Assembly (NCBI GenBank): GCA_937919825.1
Contig: CALFPA010000069.1
Coordinates: 62,001-126,000, forward strand
Source of the DNA: an uncultured Spartobacteria bacterium
Lineage (GTDB): Bacteria > Verrucomicrobiota > Verrucomicrobiia > Chthoniobacterales > Terrimicrobiaceae
Direction of reading: 5' to 3'
Length of the DNA: 64,000 nt
Shown: piece after piece, positions 1 to 10,241 of the stretch
Layout of the letters: every line of letters begins with the position of its first letter
How positions within the stretch are numbered: the stretch's first letter is position 1
Notes under the pieces: model-generated
The model's database searches: none
What the model was told of the DNA's origin: nothing
Seen by the model: only the letters and a program-made list of their open reading frames with translations
Position numbers and translations under genes: made by a program

Positions 1-1
1 C

Positions 2-163
2 GATCGCGCCATGCTGGAATACGACCGGCTCTATCCCGAATATGGTTTCGCGAAGCATAAAGGCTACCCAACCGCCGCTCACTTTGCCAAACTGCGTGAG
101 CATGGGCCTTGTCCAATTCACCGAAGAAGTTTCTCGCCTGTGGCGCAGGCCGAACTCTGGTGA
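2..163 (+). CDS. rnhB: Ribonuclease HII, C-terminal fragment (cut by window edge)
   Basis: The last 53 residues of RNase HII, the enzyme that cleaves RNA in RNA-DNA hybrids and removes single ribonucleotides misincorporated in DNA. The frame reads through the left window edge. The visible part holds the family's C-terminal signature: YGFAKHKGY, then a block ending in [13 protein letters not shown], which is highly conserved in RnhB. The catalytic DEDD residues lie outside the window. It overlaps the next gene (yraN) by 62 bases; rnhB-yraN neighbourhood is common in bacteria. Confidence 0.93.
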   Translation, partial: DRAMLEYDRLYPEYGFAKHKGYPTAAHFAKLREHGPCPIHRRSFSPVAQAELW

Positions 164-545
164 AGCACCTCACATCGAGCTTGGCCAACGCGGGGAGGCC
201 CTTGCCGCCAAATTTCTCCGCAGCCATGGGCACCGGGTTCTCTACAAAAATTTCCGCGCTCCGCATGGTGGCGAGGTGGATATCGTCTGCCGCGACAAAA
301 AGCACAGCGAACTCGTATTTGTCGAAGTGAAGACCCGCTCAAGCGAAGCCTTTGGAGCGCCGGCCGAGGCGGTGGATCAAAAAAAACGCCGCCTCATCAT
401 TCGCGGTGCCATGCAGTGGCTCCGGATGCTCGACAAGCCAGAAATCACCTATCGATTCGACATTGTGGAAGTCCTCATCGGCCCGCCCGTCGAAATCCGT
501 CACATCGAAAATGCCTTTCCGATTCCTTCAAACTATATCCGCTGA
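102..545 (+). CDS. YraN/UPF0102 family endonuclease-fold protein
   Basis: 147-residue YraN family protein with a restriction-endonuclease-like fold; its cellular role is not firmly established. The PD-(D/E)xK-type core is visible: [13 protein letters not shown] near residue 27, GGEVDIVCR (GExD) near 55 and FVEVKTR (ExK) near 72. The ATG at 102 is preferred because upstream in-frame codons lie in rnhB and no other usable start occurs before the conserved domain. Its stop overlaps the next start by one base (TGATG), so it is probably translationally coupled to the ABC-F gene. Confidence 0.88.
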   Translation: MGLVQFTEEVSRLWRRPNSGEAPHIELGQRGEALAAKFLRSHGHRVLYKNFRAPHGGEVDIVCRDKKHSELVFVEVKTRSSEAFGAPAEAVDQKKRRLIIRGAMQWLRMLDKPEITYRFDIVEVLIGPPVEIRHIENAFPIPSNYIR

Positions 546-2407
546 TGTCTGTATCTCTTCTTTCGGCCAATGAAATCCGTCTTGCCTACGGCCACCAACT
601 TCTTCTTGAAGGAATCACGCTGACCGTCTCTCCCGGCGAAAAAGTCGCGCTGGTGGGTCGGAATGGATGTGGCAAGACGAGCCTCCTCAAAATCCTCGCC
701 GGGGAAAACGAAGCCGACTCGGGCGAAATCTCCCGCCGTCGGGGATTGCGTGTCGGTTATCTGCCGCAAGAGTTCGAGCTCGATCCCGCCGCCACCGTCC
801 TTGCAAACATCGAGGCTGGCGCTTCCGATCTCGTTGAATCCTTGCGGCGCTATGAGGCGGGCGAGGGCTCGGATAAAGAACTGCACGACATGCTGGAATT
901 CATCCAGCACGCGGACGGATGGAACCTCGAGACCCGCATCAAAAGCCTCGCCGGCGCCCTCCATGCCCCGCCGCTGGACGCGCTGGTTGGCCCGTTGTCA
1001 GGTGGTGAAAAGCGCCGTGTTGCGCTCTGTCGCGCTCTTGCGTCCCAGCCCGATCTTTTGCTTCTCGACGAACCCACCAACCACCTCGACTCCGAGTCCA
1101 CAGGCTGGTTGGAGGATTTTCTTCGTAGCTTTCCTGGCGCGGTGGTGATGGTCACACACGACCGGTATTTTCTCGAAACCATCGCCACGCGGATCATCGA
1201 AATCTCGCAAGGGAAAGCCCACTCGCATCCGGGCAATTACGCCGCCTATCTGGAGTCCCGTGCGCTTCGACAACAGATCGCCTCGCTGGCCGAACGCCGC
1301 CGGCAGCGTTTCATCCGCGCGGAACTTGAATTCGTCCGCGCAGGCGTCCGCGCCCAGCGTTCCAAGTCCAAAAAACGACTCGAAACTTTTTATCAAATCG
1401 CAGGACAGGAAACTCCGCCCGAGGAGCGCGAGATGGATCTCTTGATTCCGCCGGCGCCGGAGTTGGGCAACAATGCTGTCGAACTTGTGAATGTCGGAGT
1501 TCGTTTTGAGACCGATGGACGCTGGATTTTTCGAAACCTCGACCTCTCGCTTCGTCCTGGCGAATGCACGGGAATCGTTGGTCGCAACGGAGCGGGAAAA
1601 TCGACTTTGCTTCGAGTCTGTCTTGCCGAGCAGATCCCAACCGAGGGAACGGCGACCATCGGAAAGCGCGTTGTTTTTAATTACATCGATCAGGGTCGAA
1701 TGAAGTTGAAGGGCTCCAATACCGTCATTGAGGAAATCGGTGGCGATGGCGGGTCCATTCCATTTGGAAACCGCGAAATCCCCGTGCGATCTTACTTGCG
1801 GCGCTATTTGTTCGACGATGTCCGGATGAACGATCGGGTGGACAAACTCTCCGGCGGCGAGCGAGCTCGGCTCATGCTCGCGAAGGTGCTCAGCCGTGGT
1901 GGCAATGTGCTGGTTCTCGACGAGCCCACAAACGACCTCGACCTCGGCAGCCTGAGAATGCTCGAGGAGGCGCTTGCCGCCTTCGATGGCACCATTTTGG
2001 TGGTCAGCCACGACCGATATTTTCTCGACCGAATTTGCGATCGGATCGTTGCATTCGAAGAGGGCGGCATCCACTCCCAGCCTGGAAACTTCTCGTATTA
2101 TCTCGATGGGAAAAAAGCGCGGGAGTCGCGCTACGCCTCGATGGCTTATTCCAAAAAATCCGATACGGCTTCCAAGTCTGCGCCGAAGCGGAAGCTGGGT
2201 TATCGAGAGAAAGAGGAACTCGATGGGATCGAGGGAACAATTCTTGGGGTCGAAAAAAGTGTGGCGGATCTCGAATTCTTGCTCAACGAGCCCGATTTTC
2301 ATGTGACCCGTGCCGCTGAGGTGCCGGGCGTGCTTTCGCAACTCGAATCACAGCGCAGGGAAATCGATCGCCTCTATGCACGGTGGGAGGAATTATCGAA
2401 CGCATGA
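545..2407 (+). CDS. ABC-F family ATPase, Uup-like
   Basis: 620-residue cytoplasmic ABC-F protein with two ATP-binding cassettes and no membrane segment; family members act on ribosomes or, for Uup, influence transposon excision. First cassette: GRNGCGKTSLLK, signature LSGGEKRR, Walker B LLLLDEPTNHLD. Second: GRNGAGKSTLLR, LSGGERAR, VLVLDEPTNDLD. The NDLD second Walker B and a charged C-terminal helical tail (about residues 550-620) after a GNFSYYL block favour Uup over EttA. The start at 545 overlaps the yraN stop; an upstream in-frame extension would lie inside yraN. The 3' end overlaps the rapA-like start (ATGA). Confidence 0.92.
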   Translation: MSVSLLSANEIRLAYGHQLLLEGITLTVSPGEKVALVGRNGCGKTSLLKILAGENEADSGEISRRRGLRVGYLPQEFELDPAATVLANIEAGASDLVESLRRYEAGEGSDKELHDMLEFIQHADGWNLETRIKSLAGALHAPPLDALVGPLSGGEKRRVALCRALASQPDLLLLDEPTNHLDSESTGWLEDFLRSFPGAVVMVTHDRYFLETIATRIIEISQGKAHSHPGNYAAYLESRALRQQIASLAERRRQRFIRAELEFVRAGVRAQRSKSKKRLETFYQIAGQETPPEEREMDLLIPPAPELGNNAVELVNVGVRFETDGRWIFRNLDLSLRPGECTGIVGRNGAGKSTLLRVCLAEQIPTEGTATIGKRVVFNYIDQGRMKLKGSNTVIEEIGGDGGSIPFGNREIPVRSYLRRYLFDDVRMNDRVDKLSGGERARLMLAKVLSRGGNVLVLDEPTNDLDLGSLRMLEEALAAFDGTILVVSHDRYFLDRICDRIVAFEEGGIHSQPGNFSYYLDGKKARESRYASMAYSKKSDTASKSAPKRKLGYREKEELDGIEGTILGVEKSVADLEFLLNEPDFHVTRAAEVPGVLSQLESQRREIDRLYARWEELSNA

Positions 2408-5109
2408 ACAAAGACATTCCCGTTCCGGGCCAGCGTTGGACTAGTGACACCGAGCCGGAACTCGGTCTGGGCATCGTTTTAAAAAGCGAATACGGACGCG
2501 CTGAAATCTTTTTTCCCGCCGCCGGTGAGCATCGTCAGTATGCCCTCGCCAGCGCCCCGATCCGCCGTGTCAGGTTTTCCGAAGGCGACAAAATCCGAAC
2601 TCATTCCGGCGAACCGTTGACCGTGGATTCGATCGTCGATACGGCCGGGTTGCTATCCTACAACTGCGGAGGTCGCGCCGTGGCCGAGGCGGAATTGTCT
2701 GACTCCATCAGTTTCTCAAAACCCGAAGAACGCCTGCTGGCTGGGCAGGTGGATGAAATCGAGCGATTCAAACTTCGTGTGGAATGTCTCCAACGCCGAC
2801 GCGATCTCCGTCAAAATCCCGCTCGCGGATTCGCAGGCGGCCGGATCGATTTGATTCCCCACCAAATCTCGATCGCCGCCGAGGTGGCATCCCGCTTGGC
2901 CCCGCGCGTGCTTCTTGCCGACGAAGTGGGCTTGGGAAAAACCATCGAAGCGGGTCTCATTCTTCACCGCCTCCACCTCACCGGCCGAGCCTCGCGCATT
3001 CTGGTTCTTCTTCCCCCAGCATTGCTCAACCAATGGTTCGTCGAAATGTTCCGCCGGTTCCAAATGTCGTTCAGTATTTTCGATGAAGACCGCTGTCTTT
3101 CACTCGAGGCATCGGGAGTGAATCCTTTTCTCGATAGCCAACTCGTCATTTGCGCGTTGGATTTTCTTTCATCGAATCCGAATCGCGCCGAGCAAGCGCG
3201 AGAAGCTGGTTGGGACTTGCTGGTGGTGGATGAGGCCCATCACCTCGCCTGGTCGCCTGCGGGTGGAGGCGTGGAATACAACTTGGTCGAATCGCTCGCT
3301 CGTTCAGTCCCCGGCTTGCTGCTGCTCACCGCCACCCCGCAACAACTCGGCCTCGAAGGGCACTTCGCCCGGCTGCGGCTTCTCGATCCGGAGCGTTACA
3401 ACGATCTTGAATCGTTCCTGCACGAATCCGACCGCTACGAATTAGTCGCCAAGGCCATCGATTCTCTGTTGGCTGGAAAAAAAATATCCAGCGTCTCCCT
3501 GCTTCAAGGAGCCGTTCGGAAACACTATGACGAATTCCTCGCCGGCGATGAGTCGGCGCGGGCTAAAGTCATGTCGGGTCTTCTGGATGAATTTGGGACC
3601 GGACGCGTGATGTTCCGCAACACTCGATCCGCGCTTTCCGGTTTTCCAAAACGCAAAGCCCATCTCGCCCCGCTGGCTCCTGATGCAGATCGGATCGCTT
3701 GGCTGGTTGATCTCCTCAAAAGCCTCAAGAAACAAAAGGTCCTTCTCATCACCTCCTCGCCCGAAGTCGCGATCGGGTTGATGGAGGAACTCCAAAAGAC
3801 GATCAAAATCCCCGCCGCCGTTTTCCACGAGCGGCTCACGCTTCTCCAGCGCGACCGCAACGCGGCTTACTTCGCCGAGGAGGATGGTGCGCGCCTCCTG
3901 ATCTGCTCAGAGATTGGCAGCGAGGGGCGAAATTTCCAATTCGCGCACCACCTCGTGCTATTCGATTTGCCGAGGAATCCCGAACTCCTCGAGCAACGCA
4001 TCGGGCGACTCGACCGCATCGGTCAGTCCTCGACGATCCACATCCATGTCCCGCTTTGCGAAGGCGGCGCGGAGGAGGTTTATGCCCGCTGGTATCACGA
4101 GGGTCTGGACGCCTTTCAAAAAAATCCCCACGGCGCCTCTGCGTTGGCCTCCATGTTTTCGGGACGATTGGCCGCGCTTTCCGAGTCTTTTACCGCCGCC
4201 ACCATAGCGAAGCTCATTTCGGACACTGCCGCCGAGACCAAGAAAATCGGGAAGCAACTCCAGCGCGGCTACGACCGACTTCTGGAGCTGAACTCCAACA
4301 AATCCGAGGTCGCCGCTCCCCTTATCGATGGCATCCGCAAACAAGATGGCGACACCGAGTTTGAATCCTTTTTCATCAGGACGCTCGATCACCTCGGAGT
4401 CGAGGTCGAGGAACTCGGAAGTCGGGGATATCTTTTAAAAACCGGCGCCGGTCAGTCTGCCTCCCTGCCGGGTCTCACGCCCGATGGCGCGATGTTTACC
4501 TTTGACCGCCCGCGCGCTCTTTCGCGCGAGGATGTGGGATTTCTGAGCCAGGACCACCCCGTCGTTCGGGCAGCGATTGAATCAATCCTCGGAATGGAAA
4601 CGGGAAATTCGGTCTTTGGCGTCTGGAAGTCCGACCTGCCCGGTGCGGTTTTTCTGGAAGTGCATCTGGTCCTTGAATGTGTCGCGCCGCCGAATCTCCA
4701 TGCGGATCGGTTTCTGCCGGCCACGCCTCTGCGTGTGGTGGTGGATCAAACTCTTGCAGATCGCGGCGATGACGAGGAATTTCGAGATGCTCCGCTCTCC
4801 GCTGGCGATGTTTTCGGTTTGATTGACACGCCGGTTTTTAAAAAGAAGCACCTGCCTGCCATGCTCGGCAAAGCCATCGAAATCGGCACCGCCCGCAAAG
4901 ATTCCCTAATCATTGCCGCGCGCAACAAAGCCTCCGAGCAATACTCCGCCGAAATCGAGCGGCTGACCGATCTCGCTCAGCTCAACCGCTCGGTTACCCC
5001 CGCCGAGATCGCCTCGCTGGAATCGGCAAAGTCCGCGCTCATCGCCGCGCTTTCGGAGCCAACCCTGCGCGTTGATGCCTTGAAGCTCGTCTTGCGGACC
5101 TCGCCGTAA
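2404..5109 (+). CDS. rapA: RapA-like Swi2/Snf2 ATPase (RNA polymerase recycling)
   Basis: 901 residues, close to the roughly 970 of Escherichia coli RapA, which binds RNA polymerase and promotes its recycling. The N-terminal 110 residues look like the small beta-barrel RapA N-domains. Helicase motifs follow: Walker A DEVGLGKTIEAGL near residue 175, DEAHHL near 277, LLLTATP near 300, and the C-lobe GSEGRNFQFAHHL...QRIGRLDRIGQ near 505-545. The rest is a RapA-type C-terminal region. ATGA overlap with the ABC-F gene places it in the rnhB-yraN-abcF operon. No intrinsic terminator is obvious, only a T run (TTTTTT) after the stop. Confidence 0.9.
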   Translation: MNKDIPVPGQRWTSDTEPELGLGIVLKSEYGRAEIFFPAAGEHRQYALASAPIRRVRFSEGDKIRTHSGEPLTVDSIVDTAGLLSYNCGGRAVAEAELSDSISFSKPEERLLAGQVDEIERFKLRVECLQRRRDLRQNPARGFAGGRIDLIPHQISIAAEVASRLAPRVLLADEVGLGKTIEAGLILHRLHLTGRASRILVLLPPALLNQWFVEMFRRFQMSFSIFDEDRCLSLEASGVNPFLDSQLVICALDFLSSNPNRAEQAREAGWDLLVVDEAHHLAWSPAGGGVEYNLVESLARSVPGLLLLTATPQQLGLEGHFARLRLLDPERYNDLESFLHESDRYELVAKAIDSLLAGKKISSVSLLQGAVRKHYDEFLAGDESARAKVMSGLLDEFGTGRVMFRNTRSALSGFPKRKAHLAPLAPDADRIAWLVDLLKSLKKQKVLLITSSPEVAIGLMEELQKTIKIPAAVFHERLTLLQRDRNAAYFAEEDGARLLICSEIGSEGRNFQFAHHLVLFDLPRNPELLEQRIGRLDRIGQSSTIHIHVPLCEGGAEEVYARWYHEGLDAFQKNPHGASALASMFSGRLAALSESFTAATIAKLISDTAAETKKIGKQLQRGYDRLLELNSNKSEVAAPLIDGIRKQDGDTEFESFFIRTLDHLGVEVEELGSRGYLLKTGAGQSASLPGLTPDGAMFTFDRPRALSREDVGFLSQDHPVVRAAIESILGMETGNSVFGVWKSDLPGAVFLEVHLVLECVAPPNLHADRFLPATPLRVVVDQTLADRGDDEEFRDAPLSAGDVFGLIDTPVFKKKHLPAMLGKAIEIGTARKDSLIIAARNKASEQYSAEIERLTDLAQLNRSVTPAEIASLESAKSALIAALSEPTLRVDALKLVLRTSP

Positions 5110-5158
5110 GGTTTTTTCTAGTTGCCCTTTGCTTGCCCTTCTCCACGATGGAGGAGCC

Positions 5159-6040
5159 ATGAGCGTGCCTCAGAACACCATCGCGATCATTTACGATTAC
5201 GACCAAACCCTCTCGCCCACCTACATGCAGGAGGAGGCATTATTTCCGGTCTTCGGCATCAACGCCAAAAACTTCTGGGCCCGTTGCGGCGAGCTTGTTC
5301 AGAGCCAAGGCTACGACCACGAACTCGCCTACATGAAGGTCTTGCTCGACTGCATGGAGATCGACCGGCCAACAAACGCCAAGCTCCGAGAACTCGGATC
5401 GCGCCTCACTTTTTATCCCGGCCTTCCCGAGATGTTCGAGGAATTCAAAACCTCGCTTCTTACTTCCGACCATGTCGCGCACGGCATCACCGTGGAGCAC
5501 TACATCGTATCCTCCGGAATCAAGGTCTTGATCGATGGCAGCCGCATCGCGCCGTATGTGCGCAAGATTTTCGGTTGCGAATACGCGGTGGACGAGAGAG
5601 ACCGCATCACTTTTCCGAAGCGCGCGATCAGTCACACACAGAAGACGCAATTTCTCTTCCGCATCAACAAAGGGATGCTCGAGATGGATCAGGATGTGAA
5701 TGATCACATGGATCCGACACTCCGCCCTGTGCCCTTTCAAAACATGATCTATGTCGGGGATGGGCCGACCGATGTGCCTTGCTTCACTGTCATGCGACGC
5801 AATGGGGGGCAGGCGATCGCTGTTTACAATCCGGAAGACCCGACTCGGACGAGTTTCAAAAAATGCTACCAATTGAGCGTTCACGCCGACCGGGTGAAAA
5901 ATATCGCTCCATCGGATTTTCGTTCCGGCAGTCACCTTCGGTTGCTGCTCGAGGAGATGGTTTTCGAGATCGCCAACCGCATCGTCCAGCGTCGCCGGGA
6001 CGATCTTCAGGCTGGAACCGTCAAGGCGCCGAAACACTGA
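5159..6040 (+). CDS. HAD-superfamily phosphatase
   Basis: 293 residues. Motif I is DYDQTLSP near residue 14 (DxDxT), motif II is SSG near 122, and motif IV is GDGPTDVPCF near 205, the metal-binding GDGxxDxP signature. The layout resembles phosphoserine phosphatase-like HAD enzymes; the substrate cannot be read from sequence. The ATG at 5159 has GGAGGA just upstream and is preferred to an in-frame TTG at 5129. The same ATG also lies 8 bases after a possible -10 box of the spacing seen elsewhere here, so a leadered or leaderless reading are both open. Confidence 0.82.
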   Translation: MSVPQNTIAIIYDYDQTLSPTYMQEEALFPVFGINAKNFWARCGELVQSQGYDHELAYMKVLLDCMEIDRPTNAKLRELGSRLTFYPGLPEMFEEFKTSLLTSDHVAHGITVEHYIVSSGIKVLIDGSRIAPYVRKIFGCEYAVDERDRITFPKRAISHTQKTQFLFRINKGMLEMDQDVNDHMDPTLRPVPFQNMIYVGDGPTDVPCFTVMRRNGGQAIAVYNPEDPTRTSFKKCYQLSVHADRVKNIAPSDFRSGSHLRLLLEEMVFEIANRIVQRRRDDLQAGTVKAPKH

Positions 6041-6057
6041 GGGGGAAATCCTTCCGA

Positions 6058-6086
6058 TTGCGCACTTAGGGTTTTCTTGTCATCGT
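6058..6086 (+). promoter_or_regulatory. Candidate promoter of ptsI
   Basis: TTGCGC, 17 bases, CATCGT, then only 7 bases to the ptsI ATG. The -10 is weak, but the spacing matches other promoters in this window. Confidence 0.35.
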
Positions 6087-6093
6087 CACGCCG

Positions 6094-7863
6094 ATGGATG
6101 CCCCCCTTGAGGATAAAGTGGAAAAGCGATTCCAGGGTGTTCCTGTTGCCCAAGGTATCGCTCATTTTCCTGCCCTCGTTTATTATACCGAGGATGAGGA
6201 AATCCTCCCTCGGGACATCCCCCAGGAAGAACTCTCCGGCGAGATTGCCAGGTTCGAGGCCGCGCTGATTTCTACGCGCATCGAGCTTCTCGACATCCAG
6301 CGCCGCATCGTTTCCGCCATCGGCTCGAAGGATGCGAGTATTTTCGATGCGCACCTGCTTGTCGTGGAGGACCGAACTCTGATCGACGAAGTCCTTCGGG
6401 GTCTCGAGCGAGATCATTGCAATGTCGAGCATGTCTTCCAGCAGGTCGTCCAAAAATACTGCCAGACTTTGGAATCCATCGACGATCCCTACCTGCGCGA
6501 GCGGGTCGTGGATATTCAGGATGTCGCGCGGCGGGTGATTCGCAATCTACTTGGCAAGGCACCGCTCAATCCGGCCGCCCACGCCCAGCAACACATCGTC
6601 ATCGCCCACAGCCTCTCGCCATCCGACACCGCACTGTTTGATCGGAGTCTCGTTCACGGTTTCGTCACGGAGATTGGCAGCAAAACCTCGCACACCGCGA
6701 TCCTGGCGCGGTCATTGGAAATTCCCGCCATCGTCGGCATGCAGGGGATTACCCAGCAGCTTCGCATCGGTGAGGACATTTTGATCGATGGCTACAAGGG
6801 CCTTCTCATTGTCAATCCCAGTCGGGAGACGCTCATCGAATATGGTCGGATCGAGCAGGAGAAAGAGGAAGTCGCCGAGCGCCTCGAGCAAATCCGCGAG
6901 ACGGTTTCCACCACTCGCGATGGACGCCACATCGCGCTCTCGGCGAACATCGATCTTCCCGATGATCTTGGTGAAATTGCCGCTCAAGGTGCCGAAGGAG
7001 TCGGGCTTTTCCGGACGGAGTTTCTTTTTCTCAACCGCGAGGAATCACCCAGCGAGGACGAGCAATACGAGCACTACCGCCATGCAGCCGAGAGCTGCCT
7101 CCCTCACGCCCTCATCATCCGCACCCTAGATATTGGTGGCGACAAGGTGGCGTCCAGCCTCGCTTTTGAGCATGAGGAAAATCCGTTCCTCGGCTGCCGC
7201 GCGATCCGTTACTGCCTCGAGCATCCCGCTGTTTTCAAGACCCAGCTCCGAGCGATCCTTCGCGCCGCAGGAATCGGCCATGTCAAAATCATGTATCCCA
7301 TGATCTCAGGCATCGAGGAACTCCGCCGCGCCAACCAAATCCTCGAGGAGTGCAAACAGGAACTCGCCTCCGCGGGAATTCCCTTCAATCCCTTCGTCGA
7401 GGTGGGGATCATGATCGAAATCCCGAGCGCGGTTCTCGTCGCCGACCACCTCGCCCGTGAGGTTCGTTTTTTCAGCATTGGGACGAATGACCTGATCCAG
7501 TATTCGATCGCGGTCGATCGCCTGAACGACCGCATCGCCCATCTTTACAACCCCACGCACCCCTCGATCCTTCGGATGATCAAAATGACGGTTGATGCCG
7601 GTAAAGCGCATGGGATTTGGACCGGTGTGTGCGGCGAAATGGCTTCGGACATTCAACTCACACCTCTCCTTATCGGTCTTGGTGTCGATGAACTCAGTGC
7701 CTCGACCGCGCTAGTTCCCCGAATCAAAAAAGCGGTTCAATCCCTCGACTCGGGAGCCTGTGAATCTCTCGTTCGCAAGGTTTTGGCGATGGATGATTCC
7801 AATGCCATTCTGGAAAAATCCCGTGCGATGGCGCGCGAACACTACGCGGATTTAATCGATTAG
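6094..7863 (+). CDS. ptsI: Phosphoenolpyruvate-protein phosphotransferase (PTS enzyme I)
   Basis: 589 residues, usual enzyme I length. It takes phosphate from PEP on a histidine and passes it to HPr in the cytoplasm. Order: N-terminal HPr-binding helices, phosphohistidine domain with GSKTSHTAIL (His200), then the PEP-binding TIM barrel with GVGLFRTEFLF near 300, GGDK near 347 and GTNDLIQYS near 465. No HPr or sugar-specific EIIBC gene is in the window; the only other PTS protein is an EIIA-Ntr homologue at 32.3 kb, so a regulatory phosphorelay is plausible (inference). The 3' end overlaps the convergent peptidase gene by 12 bases. Confidence 0.95.
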   Translation: MDAPLEDKVEKRFQGVPVAQGIAHFPALVYYTEDEEILPRDIPQEELSGEIARFEAALISTRIELLDIQRRIVSAIGSKDASIFDAHLLVVEDRTLIDEVLRGLERDHCNVEHVFQQVVQKYCQTLESIDDPYLRERVVDIQDVARRVIRNLLGKAPLNPAAHAQQHIVIAHSLSPSDTALFDRSLVHGFVTEIGSKTSHTAILARSLEIPAIVGMQGITQQLRIGEDILIDGYKGLLIVNPSRETLIEYGRIEQEKEEVAERLEQIRETVSTTRDGRHIALSANIDLPDDLGEIAAQGAEGVGLFRTEFLFLNREESPSEDEQYEHYRHAAESCLPHALIIRTLDIGGDKVASSLAFEHEENPFLGCRAIRYCLEHPAVFKTQLRAILRAAGIGHVKIMYPMISGIEELRRANQILEECKQELASAGIPFNPFVEVGIMIEIPSAVLVADHLAREVRFFSIGTNDLIQYSIAVDRLNDRIAHLYNPTHPSILRMIKMTVDAGKAHGIWTGVCGEMASDIQLTPLLIGLGVDELSASTALVPRIKKAVQSLDSGACESLVRKVLAMDDSNAILEKSRAMAREHYADLID

Positions 7864-8649
7864 TAAGGCGATGGCGGCATCGATCGCCGCCACATGCGCC
7901 TCCACGCGCGAGTCGATGTGGAATTCGGAGGCGGTCTCGATGGTAAAAACCCGAGTCGCTCCGTGGAAATGGAGCAGGAAAGCCTCGGGCCATTCCGGCA
8001 TCGTGTCGGAAGTGATTTTGCGCCGGATGATTCCGTCTTTGGCTCGACTGGTATCGATGCGTCGGCGCGAGTCGGGAGGCAGGTGAGGGGACATCGCGGC
8101 GATGATCTGCTCGCCCCAGTGGGGCTTGGCGGGAGAGGTTTCGTAAAGATAAGCGCCGAGAGCGTCATAGTCCTCGTGAAGGATCAGAGCCAAGTCGTAA
8201 CGGGATTGGAGAACCAGCCGGCGGTGTTTGGCGACAATCGGCGTGGAGCGATCGTGGTAGCAGCGATTCAGGTCGAGCCCATCGGCATTCGAGCGCTTGT
8301 TGTGAATCAGGCCCCAGGGGTTCAAGCATGGAAAAATCCGAAGTTTCAAGCGCCGCGCGATCTCGGCGTTTCTTTCCACCCAAGTCAAGAGGGCCTCGGT
8401 GGAGGCCGGTTCGTCGCCGTGGATTCCTGCGGAAAAATAGACCGAGAGAGCATCCGGCGGGGATTTTTTGGAATGAAGGTGGAGGAGGGGATGGCTGTCG
8501 GCTTTGGCGAACACCTCGAGCGCCAGCCCGGCTTTTGGAGCAACCGCTCGCCAGCGTTTTAAAAGACGGGAGTAGTCGTGGCTGTGTGCGTGACGCAGCG
8601 GAGCAGGGCGCTCGATTTTAGCCCCCGGTTTTGACCTCGATGATGTCAT
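7852..8649 (-). CDS. M14-type metallopeptidase / succinylglutamate desuccinylase-like protein
   Basis: 265 residues. Zinc-site signs of the M14/AstE-AspA group: [10 protein letters not shown] (HxxE) near residue 80, DLNRCYH near 130, a third His in [11 protein letters not shown] near 158 and a late acidic ETASEF near 240. It should hydrolyse an amide bond of an amino-acid derivative or small peptide; the substrate is unknown. The ATG at 8649 lies 32 bases inside the 3' end of guaB, so the two are probably cotranscribed. A longer in-frame extension lies wholly inside guaB and looks like shadow sequence. Confidence 0.72.
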   Translation of the reverse strand: MTSSRSKPGAKIERPAPLRHAHSHDYSRLLKRWRAVAPKAGLALEVFAKADSHPLLHLHSKKSPPDALSVYFSAGIHGDEPASTEALLTWVERNAEIARRLKLRIFPCLNPWGLIHNKRSNADGLDLNRCYHDRSTPIVAKHRRLVLQSRYDLALILHEDYDALGAYLYETSPAKPHWGEQIIAAMSPHLPPDSRRRIDTSRAKDGIIRRKITSDTMPEWPEAFLLHFHGATRVFTIETASEFHIDSRVEAHVAAIDAAIALLID

Positions 8650-10195
8650 GCGGGGCGCTTTCCCGGAGTCCAGCGGGTGTGATGCGGGTGTAGCGGGCAT
8701 TGGCACGAAGCGCGGCAAGATTGCCGGCTCCGAGGTAGCCCATGCCGCTTTGGAGGCCGCCTGCGAGTTGGCCAAGAACCGTGTCGGCGGAGGCCGAAAC
8801 CTCCTTGAGCGCTTCCACGCCCTCGGCGGCGGATTTTTGGGAGAGTTCCTTGGCATGACCGTAGCGCGCAGCGCTCCCAGCCATCATCGCCGCGTGGCTG
8901 CCCATGCCTCGGTATTGTTTATAAAATTTCCCGTTGATCTCCATGATCTGGCCTGGCGCCTCGGGGCAACCAGCGAGGAGGCTTCCGCACATGACGGCAT
9001 CCGCCAGCGTGAGGGCTTTCACAACATCGCCGGATTTTGTGATGCCTCCGTCGGCCAGGATGGCGACCCTGCATTCGGCGGCGGCCTGCGAGCAAACATA
9101 GAGCGCGGTGAGTTGTGGGATTCCCACGCCAGCGACCACTCGGGTGGTGCAAATCGACCCCGGTCCTTGGCCGACTTTGATCGTAGTCGCTCCGCATTCT
9201 GCCAAAAACTCGACGCCCGCGGCGCTGGTCACATTGCCGGCGATCAAGGGCAACTTCGGAAATGCCGCACGGATGGCTCGAACACTTTCCCCGACCCCGC
9301 GCGAGTGGCCGTGGGCGGTGGAGACGGCAGCGATATCGAGTCCACGGTCCACAAGTGCTCCGACATGGGCGATCAGGCCCTCTTTGTCGATTTGGCCTTC
9401 GGAGTCGCGTGGCGCCATGACAGCCGCTCCGCAGACGAGTCGGAATTTCTCATCTCGCGCGGGCTTCGTTTGCAGCGAGCGCTCCTGGGTAATGCGCTCA
9501 ATATCGCTGAGGGTGAAAAGTCCGCGCAGGCGGTCTTCTTTGTCCACGACGAGGAGTTTGTGGATGCCGATGTGCTCGGTAAAAAAACGATCGGCCCGGG
9601 CGATGGGATCGGCGCCGAGTTCGTCCTCGCGAATCGTAAGAACTCCGGCTCGGGGCATCATCGCCTCGGACACGCCGCGTGGTGCGAAGCGAGGGCGCAC
9701 GCAGTGACCTGGAAGGAGACCGAGCAGGCGGTCCTCCGCATCCACGACGGGAAAGGTCGAGAAGCTGAATTTTTTCTCTTCGATCAAGGCGAGGACATCT
9801 CCGATCCGCTGGTCGGGATGAACCTTGATGGGTTCACGAATCAGGCCGTGGACATGGTTTTTTACCCGCGAAACCTCTGAGAGTTGCTGCTTCGCAGGCA
9901 TGTTGTAGTGGATGAGCCCAAGGCCGCCATTCAATGCCAAGGCGATCGCCATCCGCGATTCGGTAACGGTGTCCATGTCCGAAGAAACAACCGGCAAATG
10001 GAGCGGAAGCCCGGGCGCTATCAGGGTTTCGAGATTCGCCTCGCGTGGCACGATCTCGCTGTAAAGCGTGGCGAGGGACACATCGTCGTAGGTGAGGGAA
10101 ACTCCAGAGTTCGACTGAAAAAACTCGTCCGCTGGACGATAAAAGGTGCAATCAAGATTCCGTGAAAGGGAGGATTTCTTCGTTGAGCTTTCCAT
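8618..10195 (-). CDS. guaB: Inosine-5'-monophosphate dehydrogenase
   Basis: 525 residues. Oxidises IMP to XMP with NAD, the committed step to GMP. TIM-barrel start LTYDDVSL near 34, substrate segment SSDMDTVTE near 71, two CBS domains about 118-240, TAHGHS near 293, and the catalytic loop [11 protein letters not shown] with Cys349. The mobile flap departs from the usual EGxEGRVPYKG: the region after EGVE reads [10 protein letters not shown], so the usual Gly-Arg-Val-Pro-Tyr is missing, while [12 protein letters not shown] after it is canonical. GMP reductase is an alternative, but the CBS pair and overall length favour IMPDH. Confidence 0.9.
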   Translation of the reverse strand: MESSTKKSSLSRNLDCTFYRPADEFFQSNSGVSLTYDDVSLATLYSEIVPREANLETLIAPGLPLHLPVVSSDMDTVTESRMAIALALNGGLGLIHYNMPAKQQLSEVSRVKNHVHGLIREPIKVHPDQRIGDVLALIEEKKFSFSTFPVVDAEDRLLGLLPGHCVRPRFAPRGVSEAMMPRAGVLTIREDELGADPIARADRFFTEHIGIHKLLVVDKEDRLRGLFTLSDIERITQERSLQTKPARDEKFRLVCGAAVMAPRDSEGQIDKEGLIAHVGALVDRGLDIAAVSTAHGHSRGVGESVRAIRAAFPKLPLIAGNVTSAAGVEFLAECGATTIKVGQGPGSICTTRVVAGVGIPQLTALYVCSQAAAECRVAILADGGITKSGDVVKALTLADAVMCGSLLAGCPEAPGQIMEINGKFYKQYRGMGSHAAMMAGSAARYGHAKELSQKSAAEGVEALKEVSASADTVLGQLAGGLQSGMGYLGAGNLAALRANARYTRITPAGLRESAPHDIIEVKTGG

Positions 10196-10200
10196 GACAC

Positions 10201-10229
10201 ATACTCCGGAAAGGGCTTTTTCGAAGCAA
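10201..10229 (-). promoter_or_regulatory. Candidate promoter of guaB
   Basis: On the minus strand TTGCTT, 17 bases, GAGTAT, then 5 bases to the guaB ATG at 10195. It sits in the short gap after mlaD, suggesting guaB is transcribed separately from the mla genes. Confidence 0.4.
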
Positions 10230-10241
10230 GACGAAATTGGG

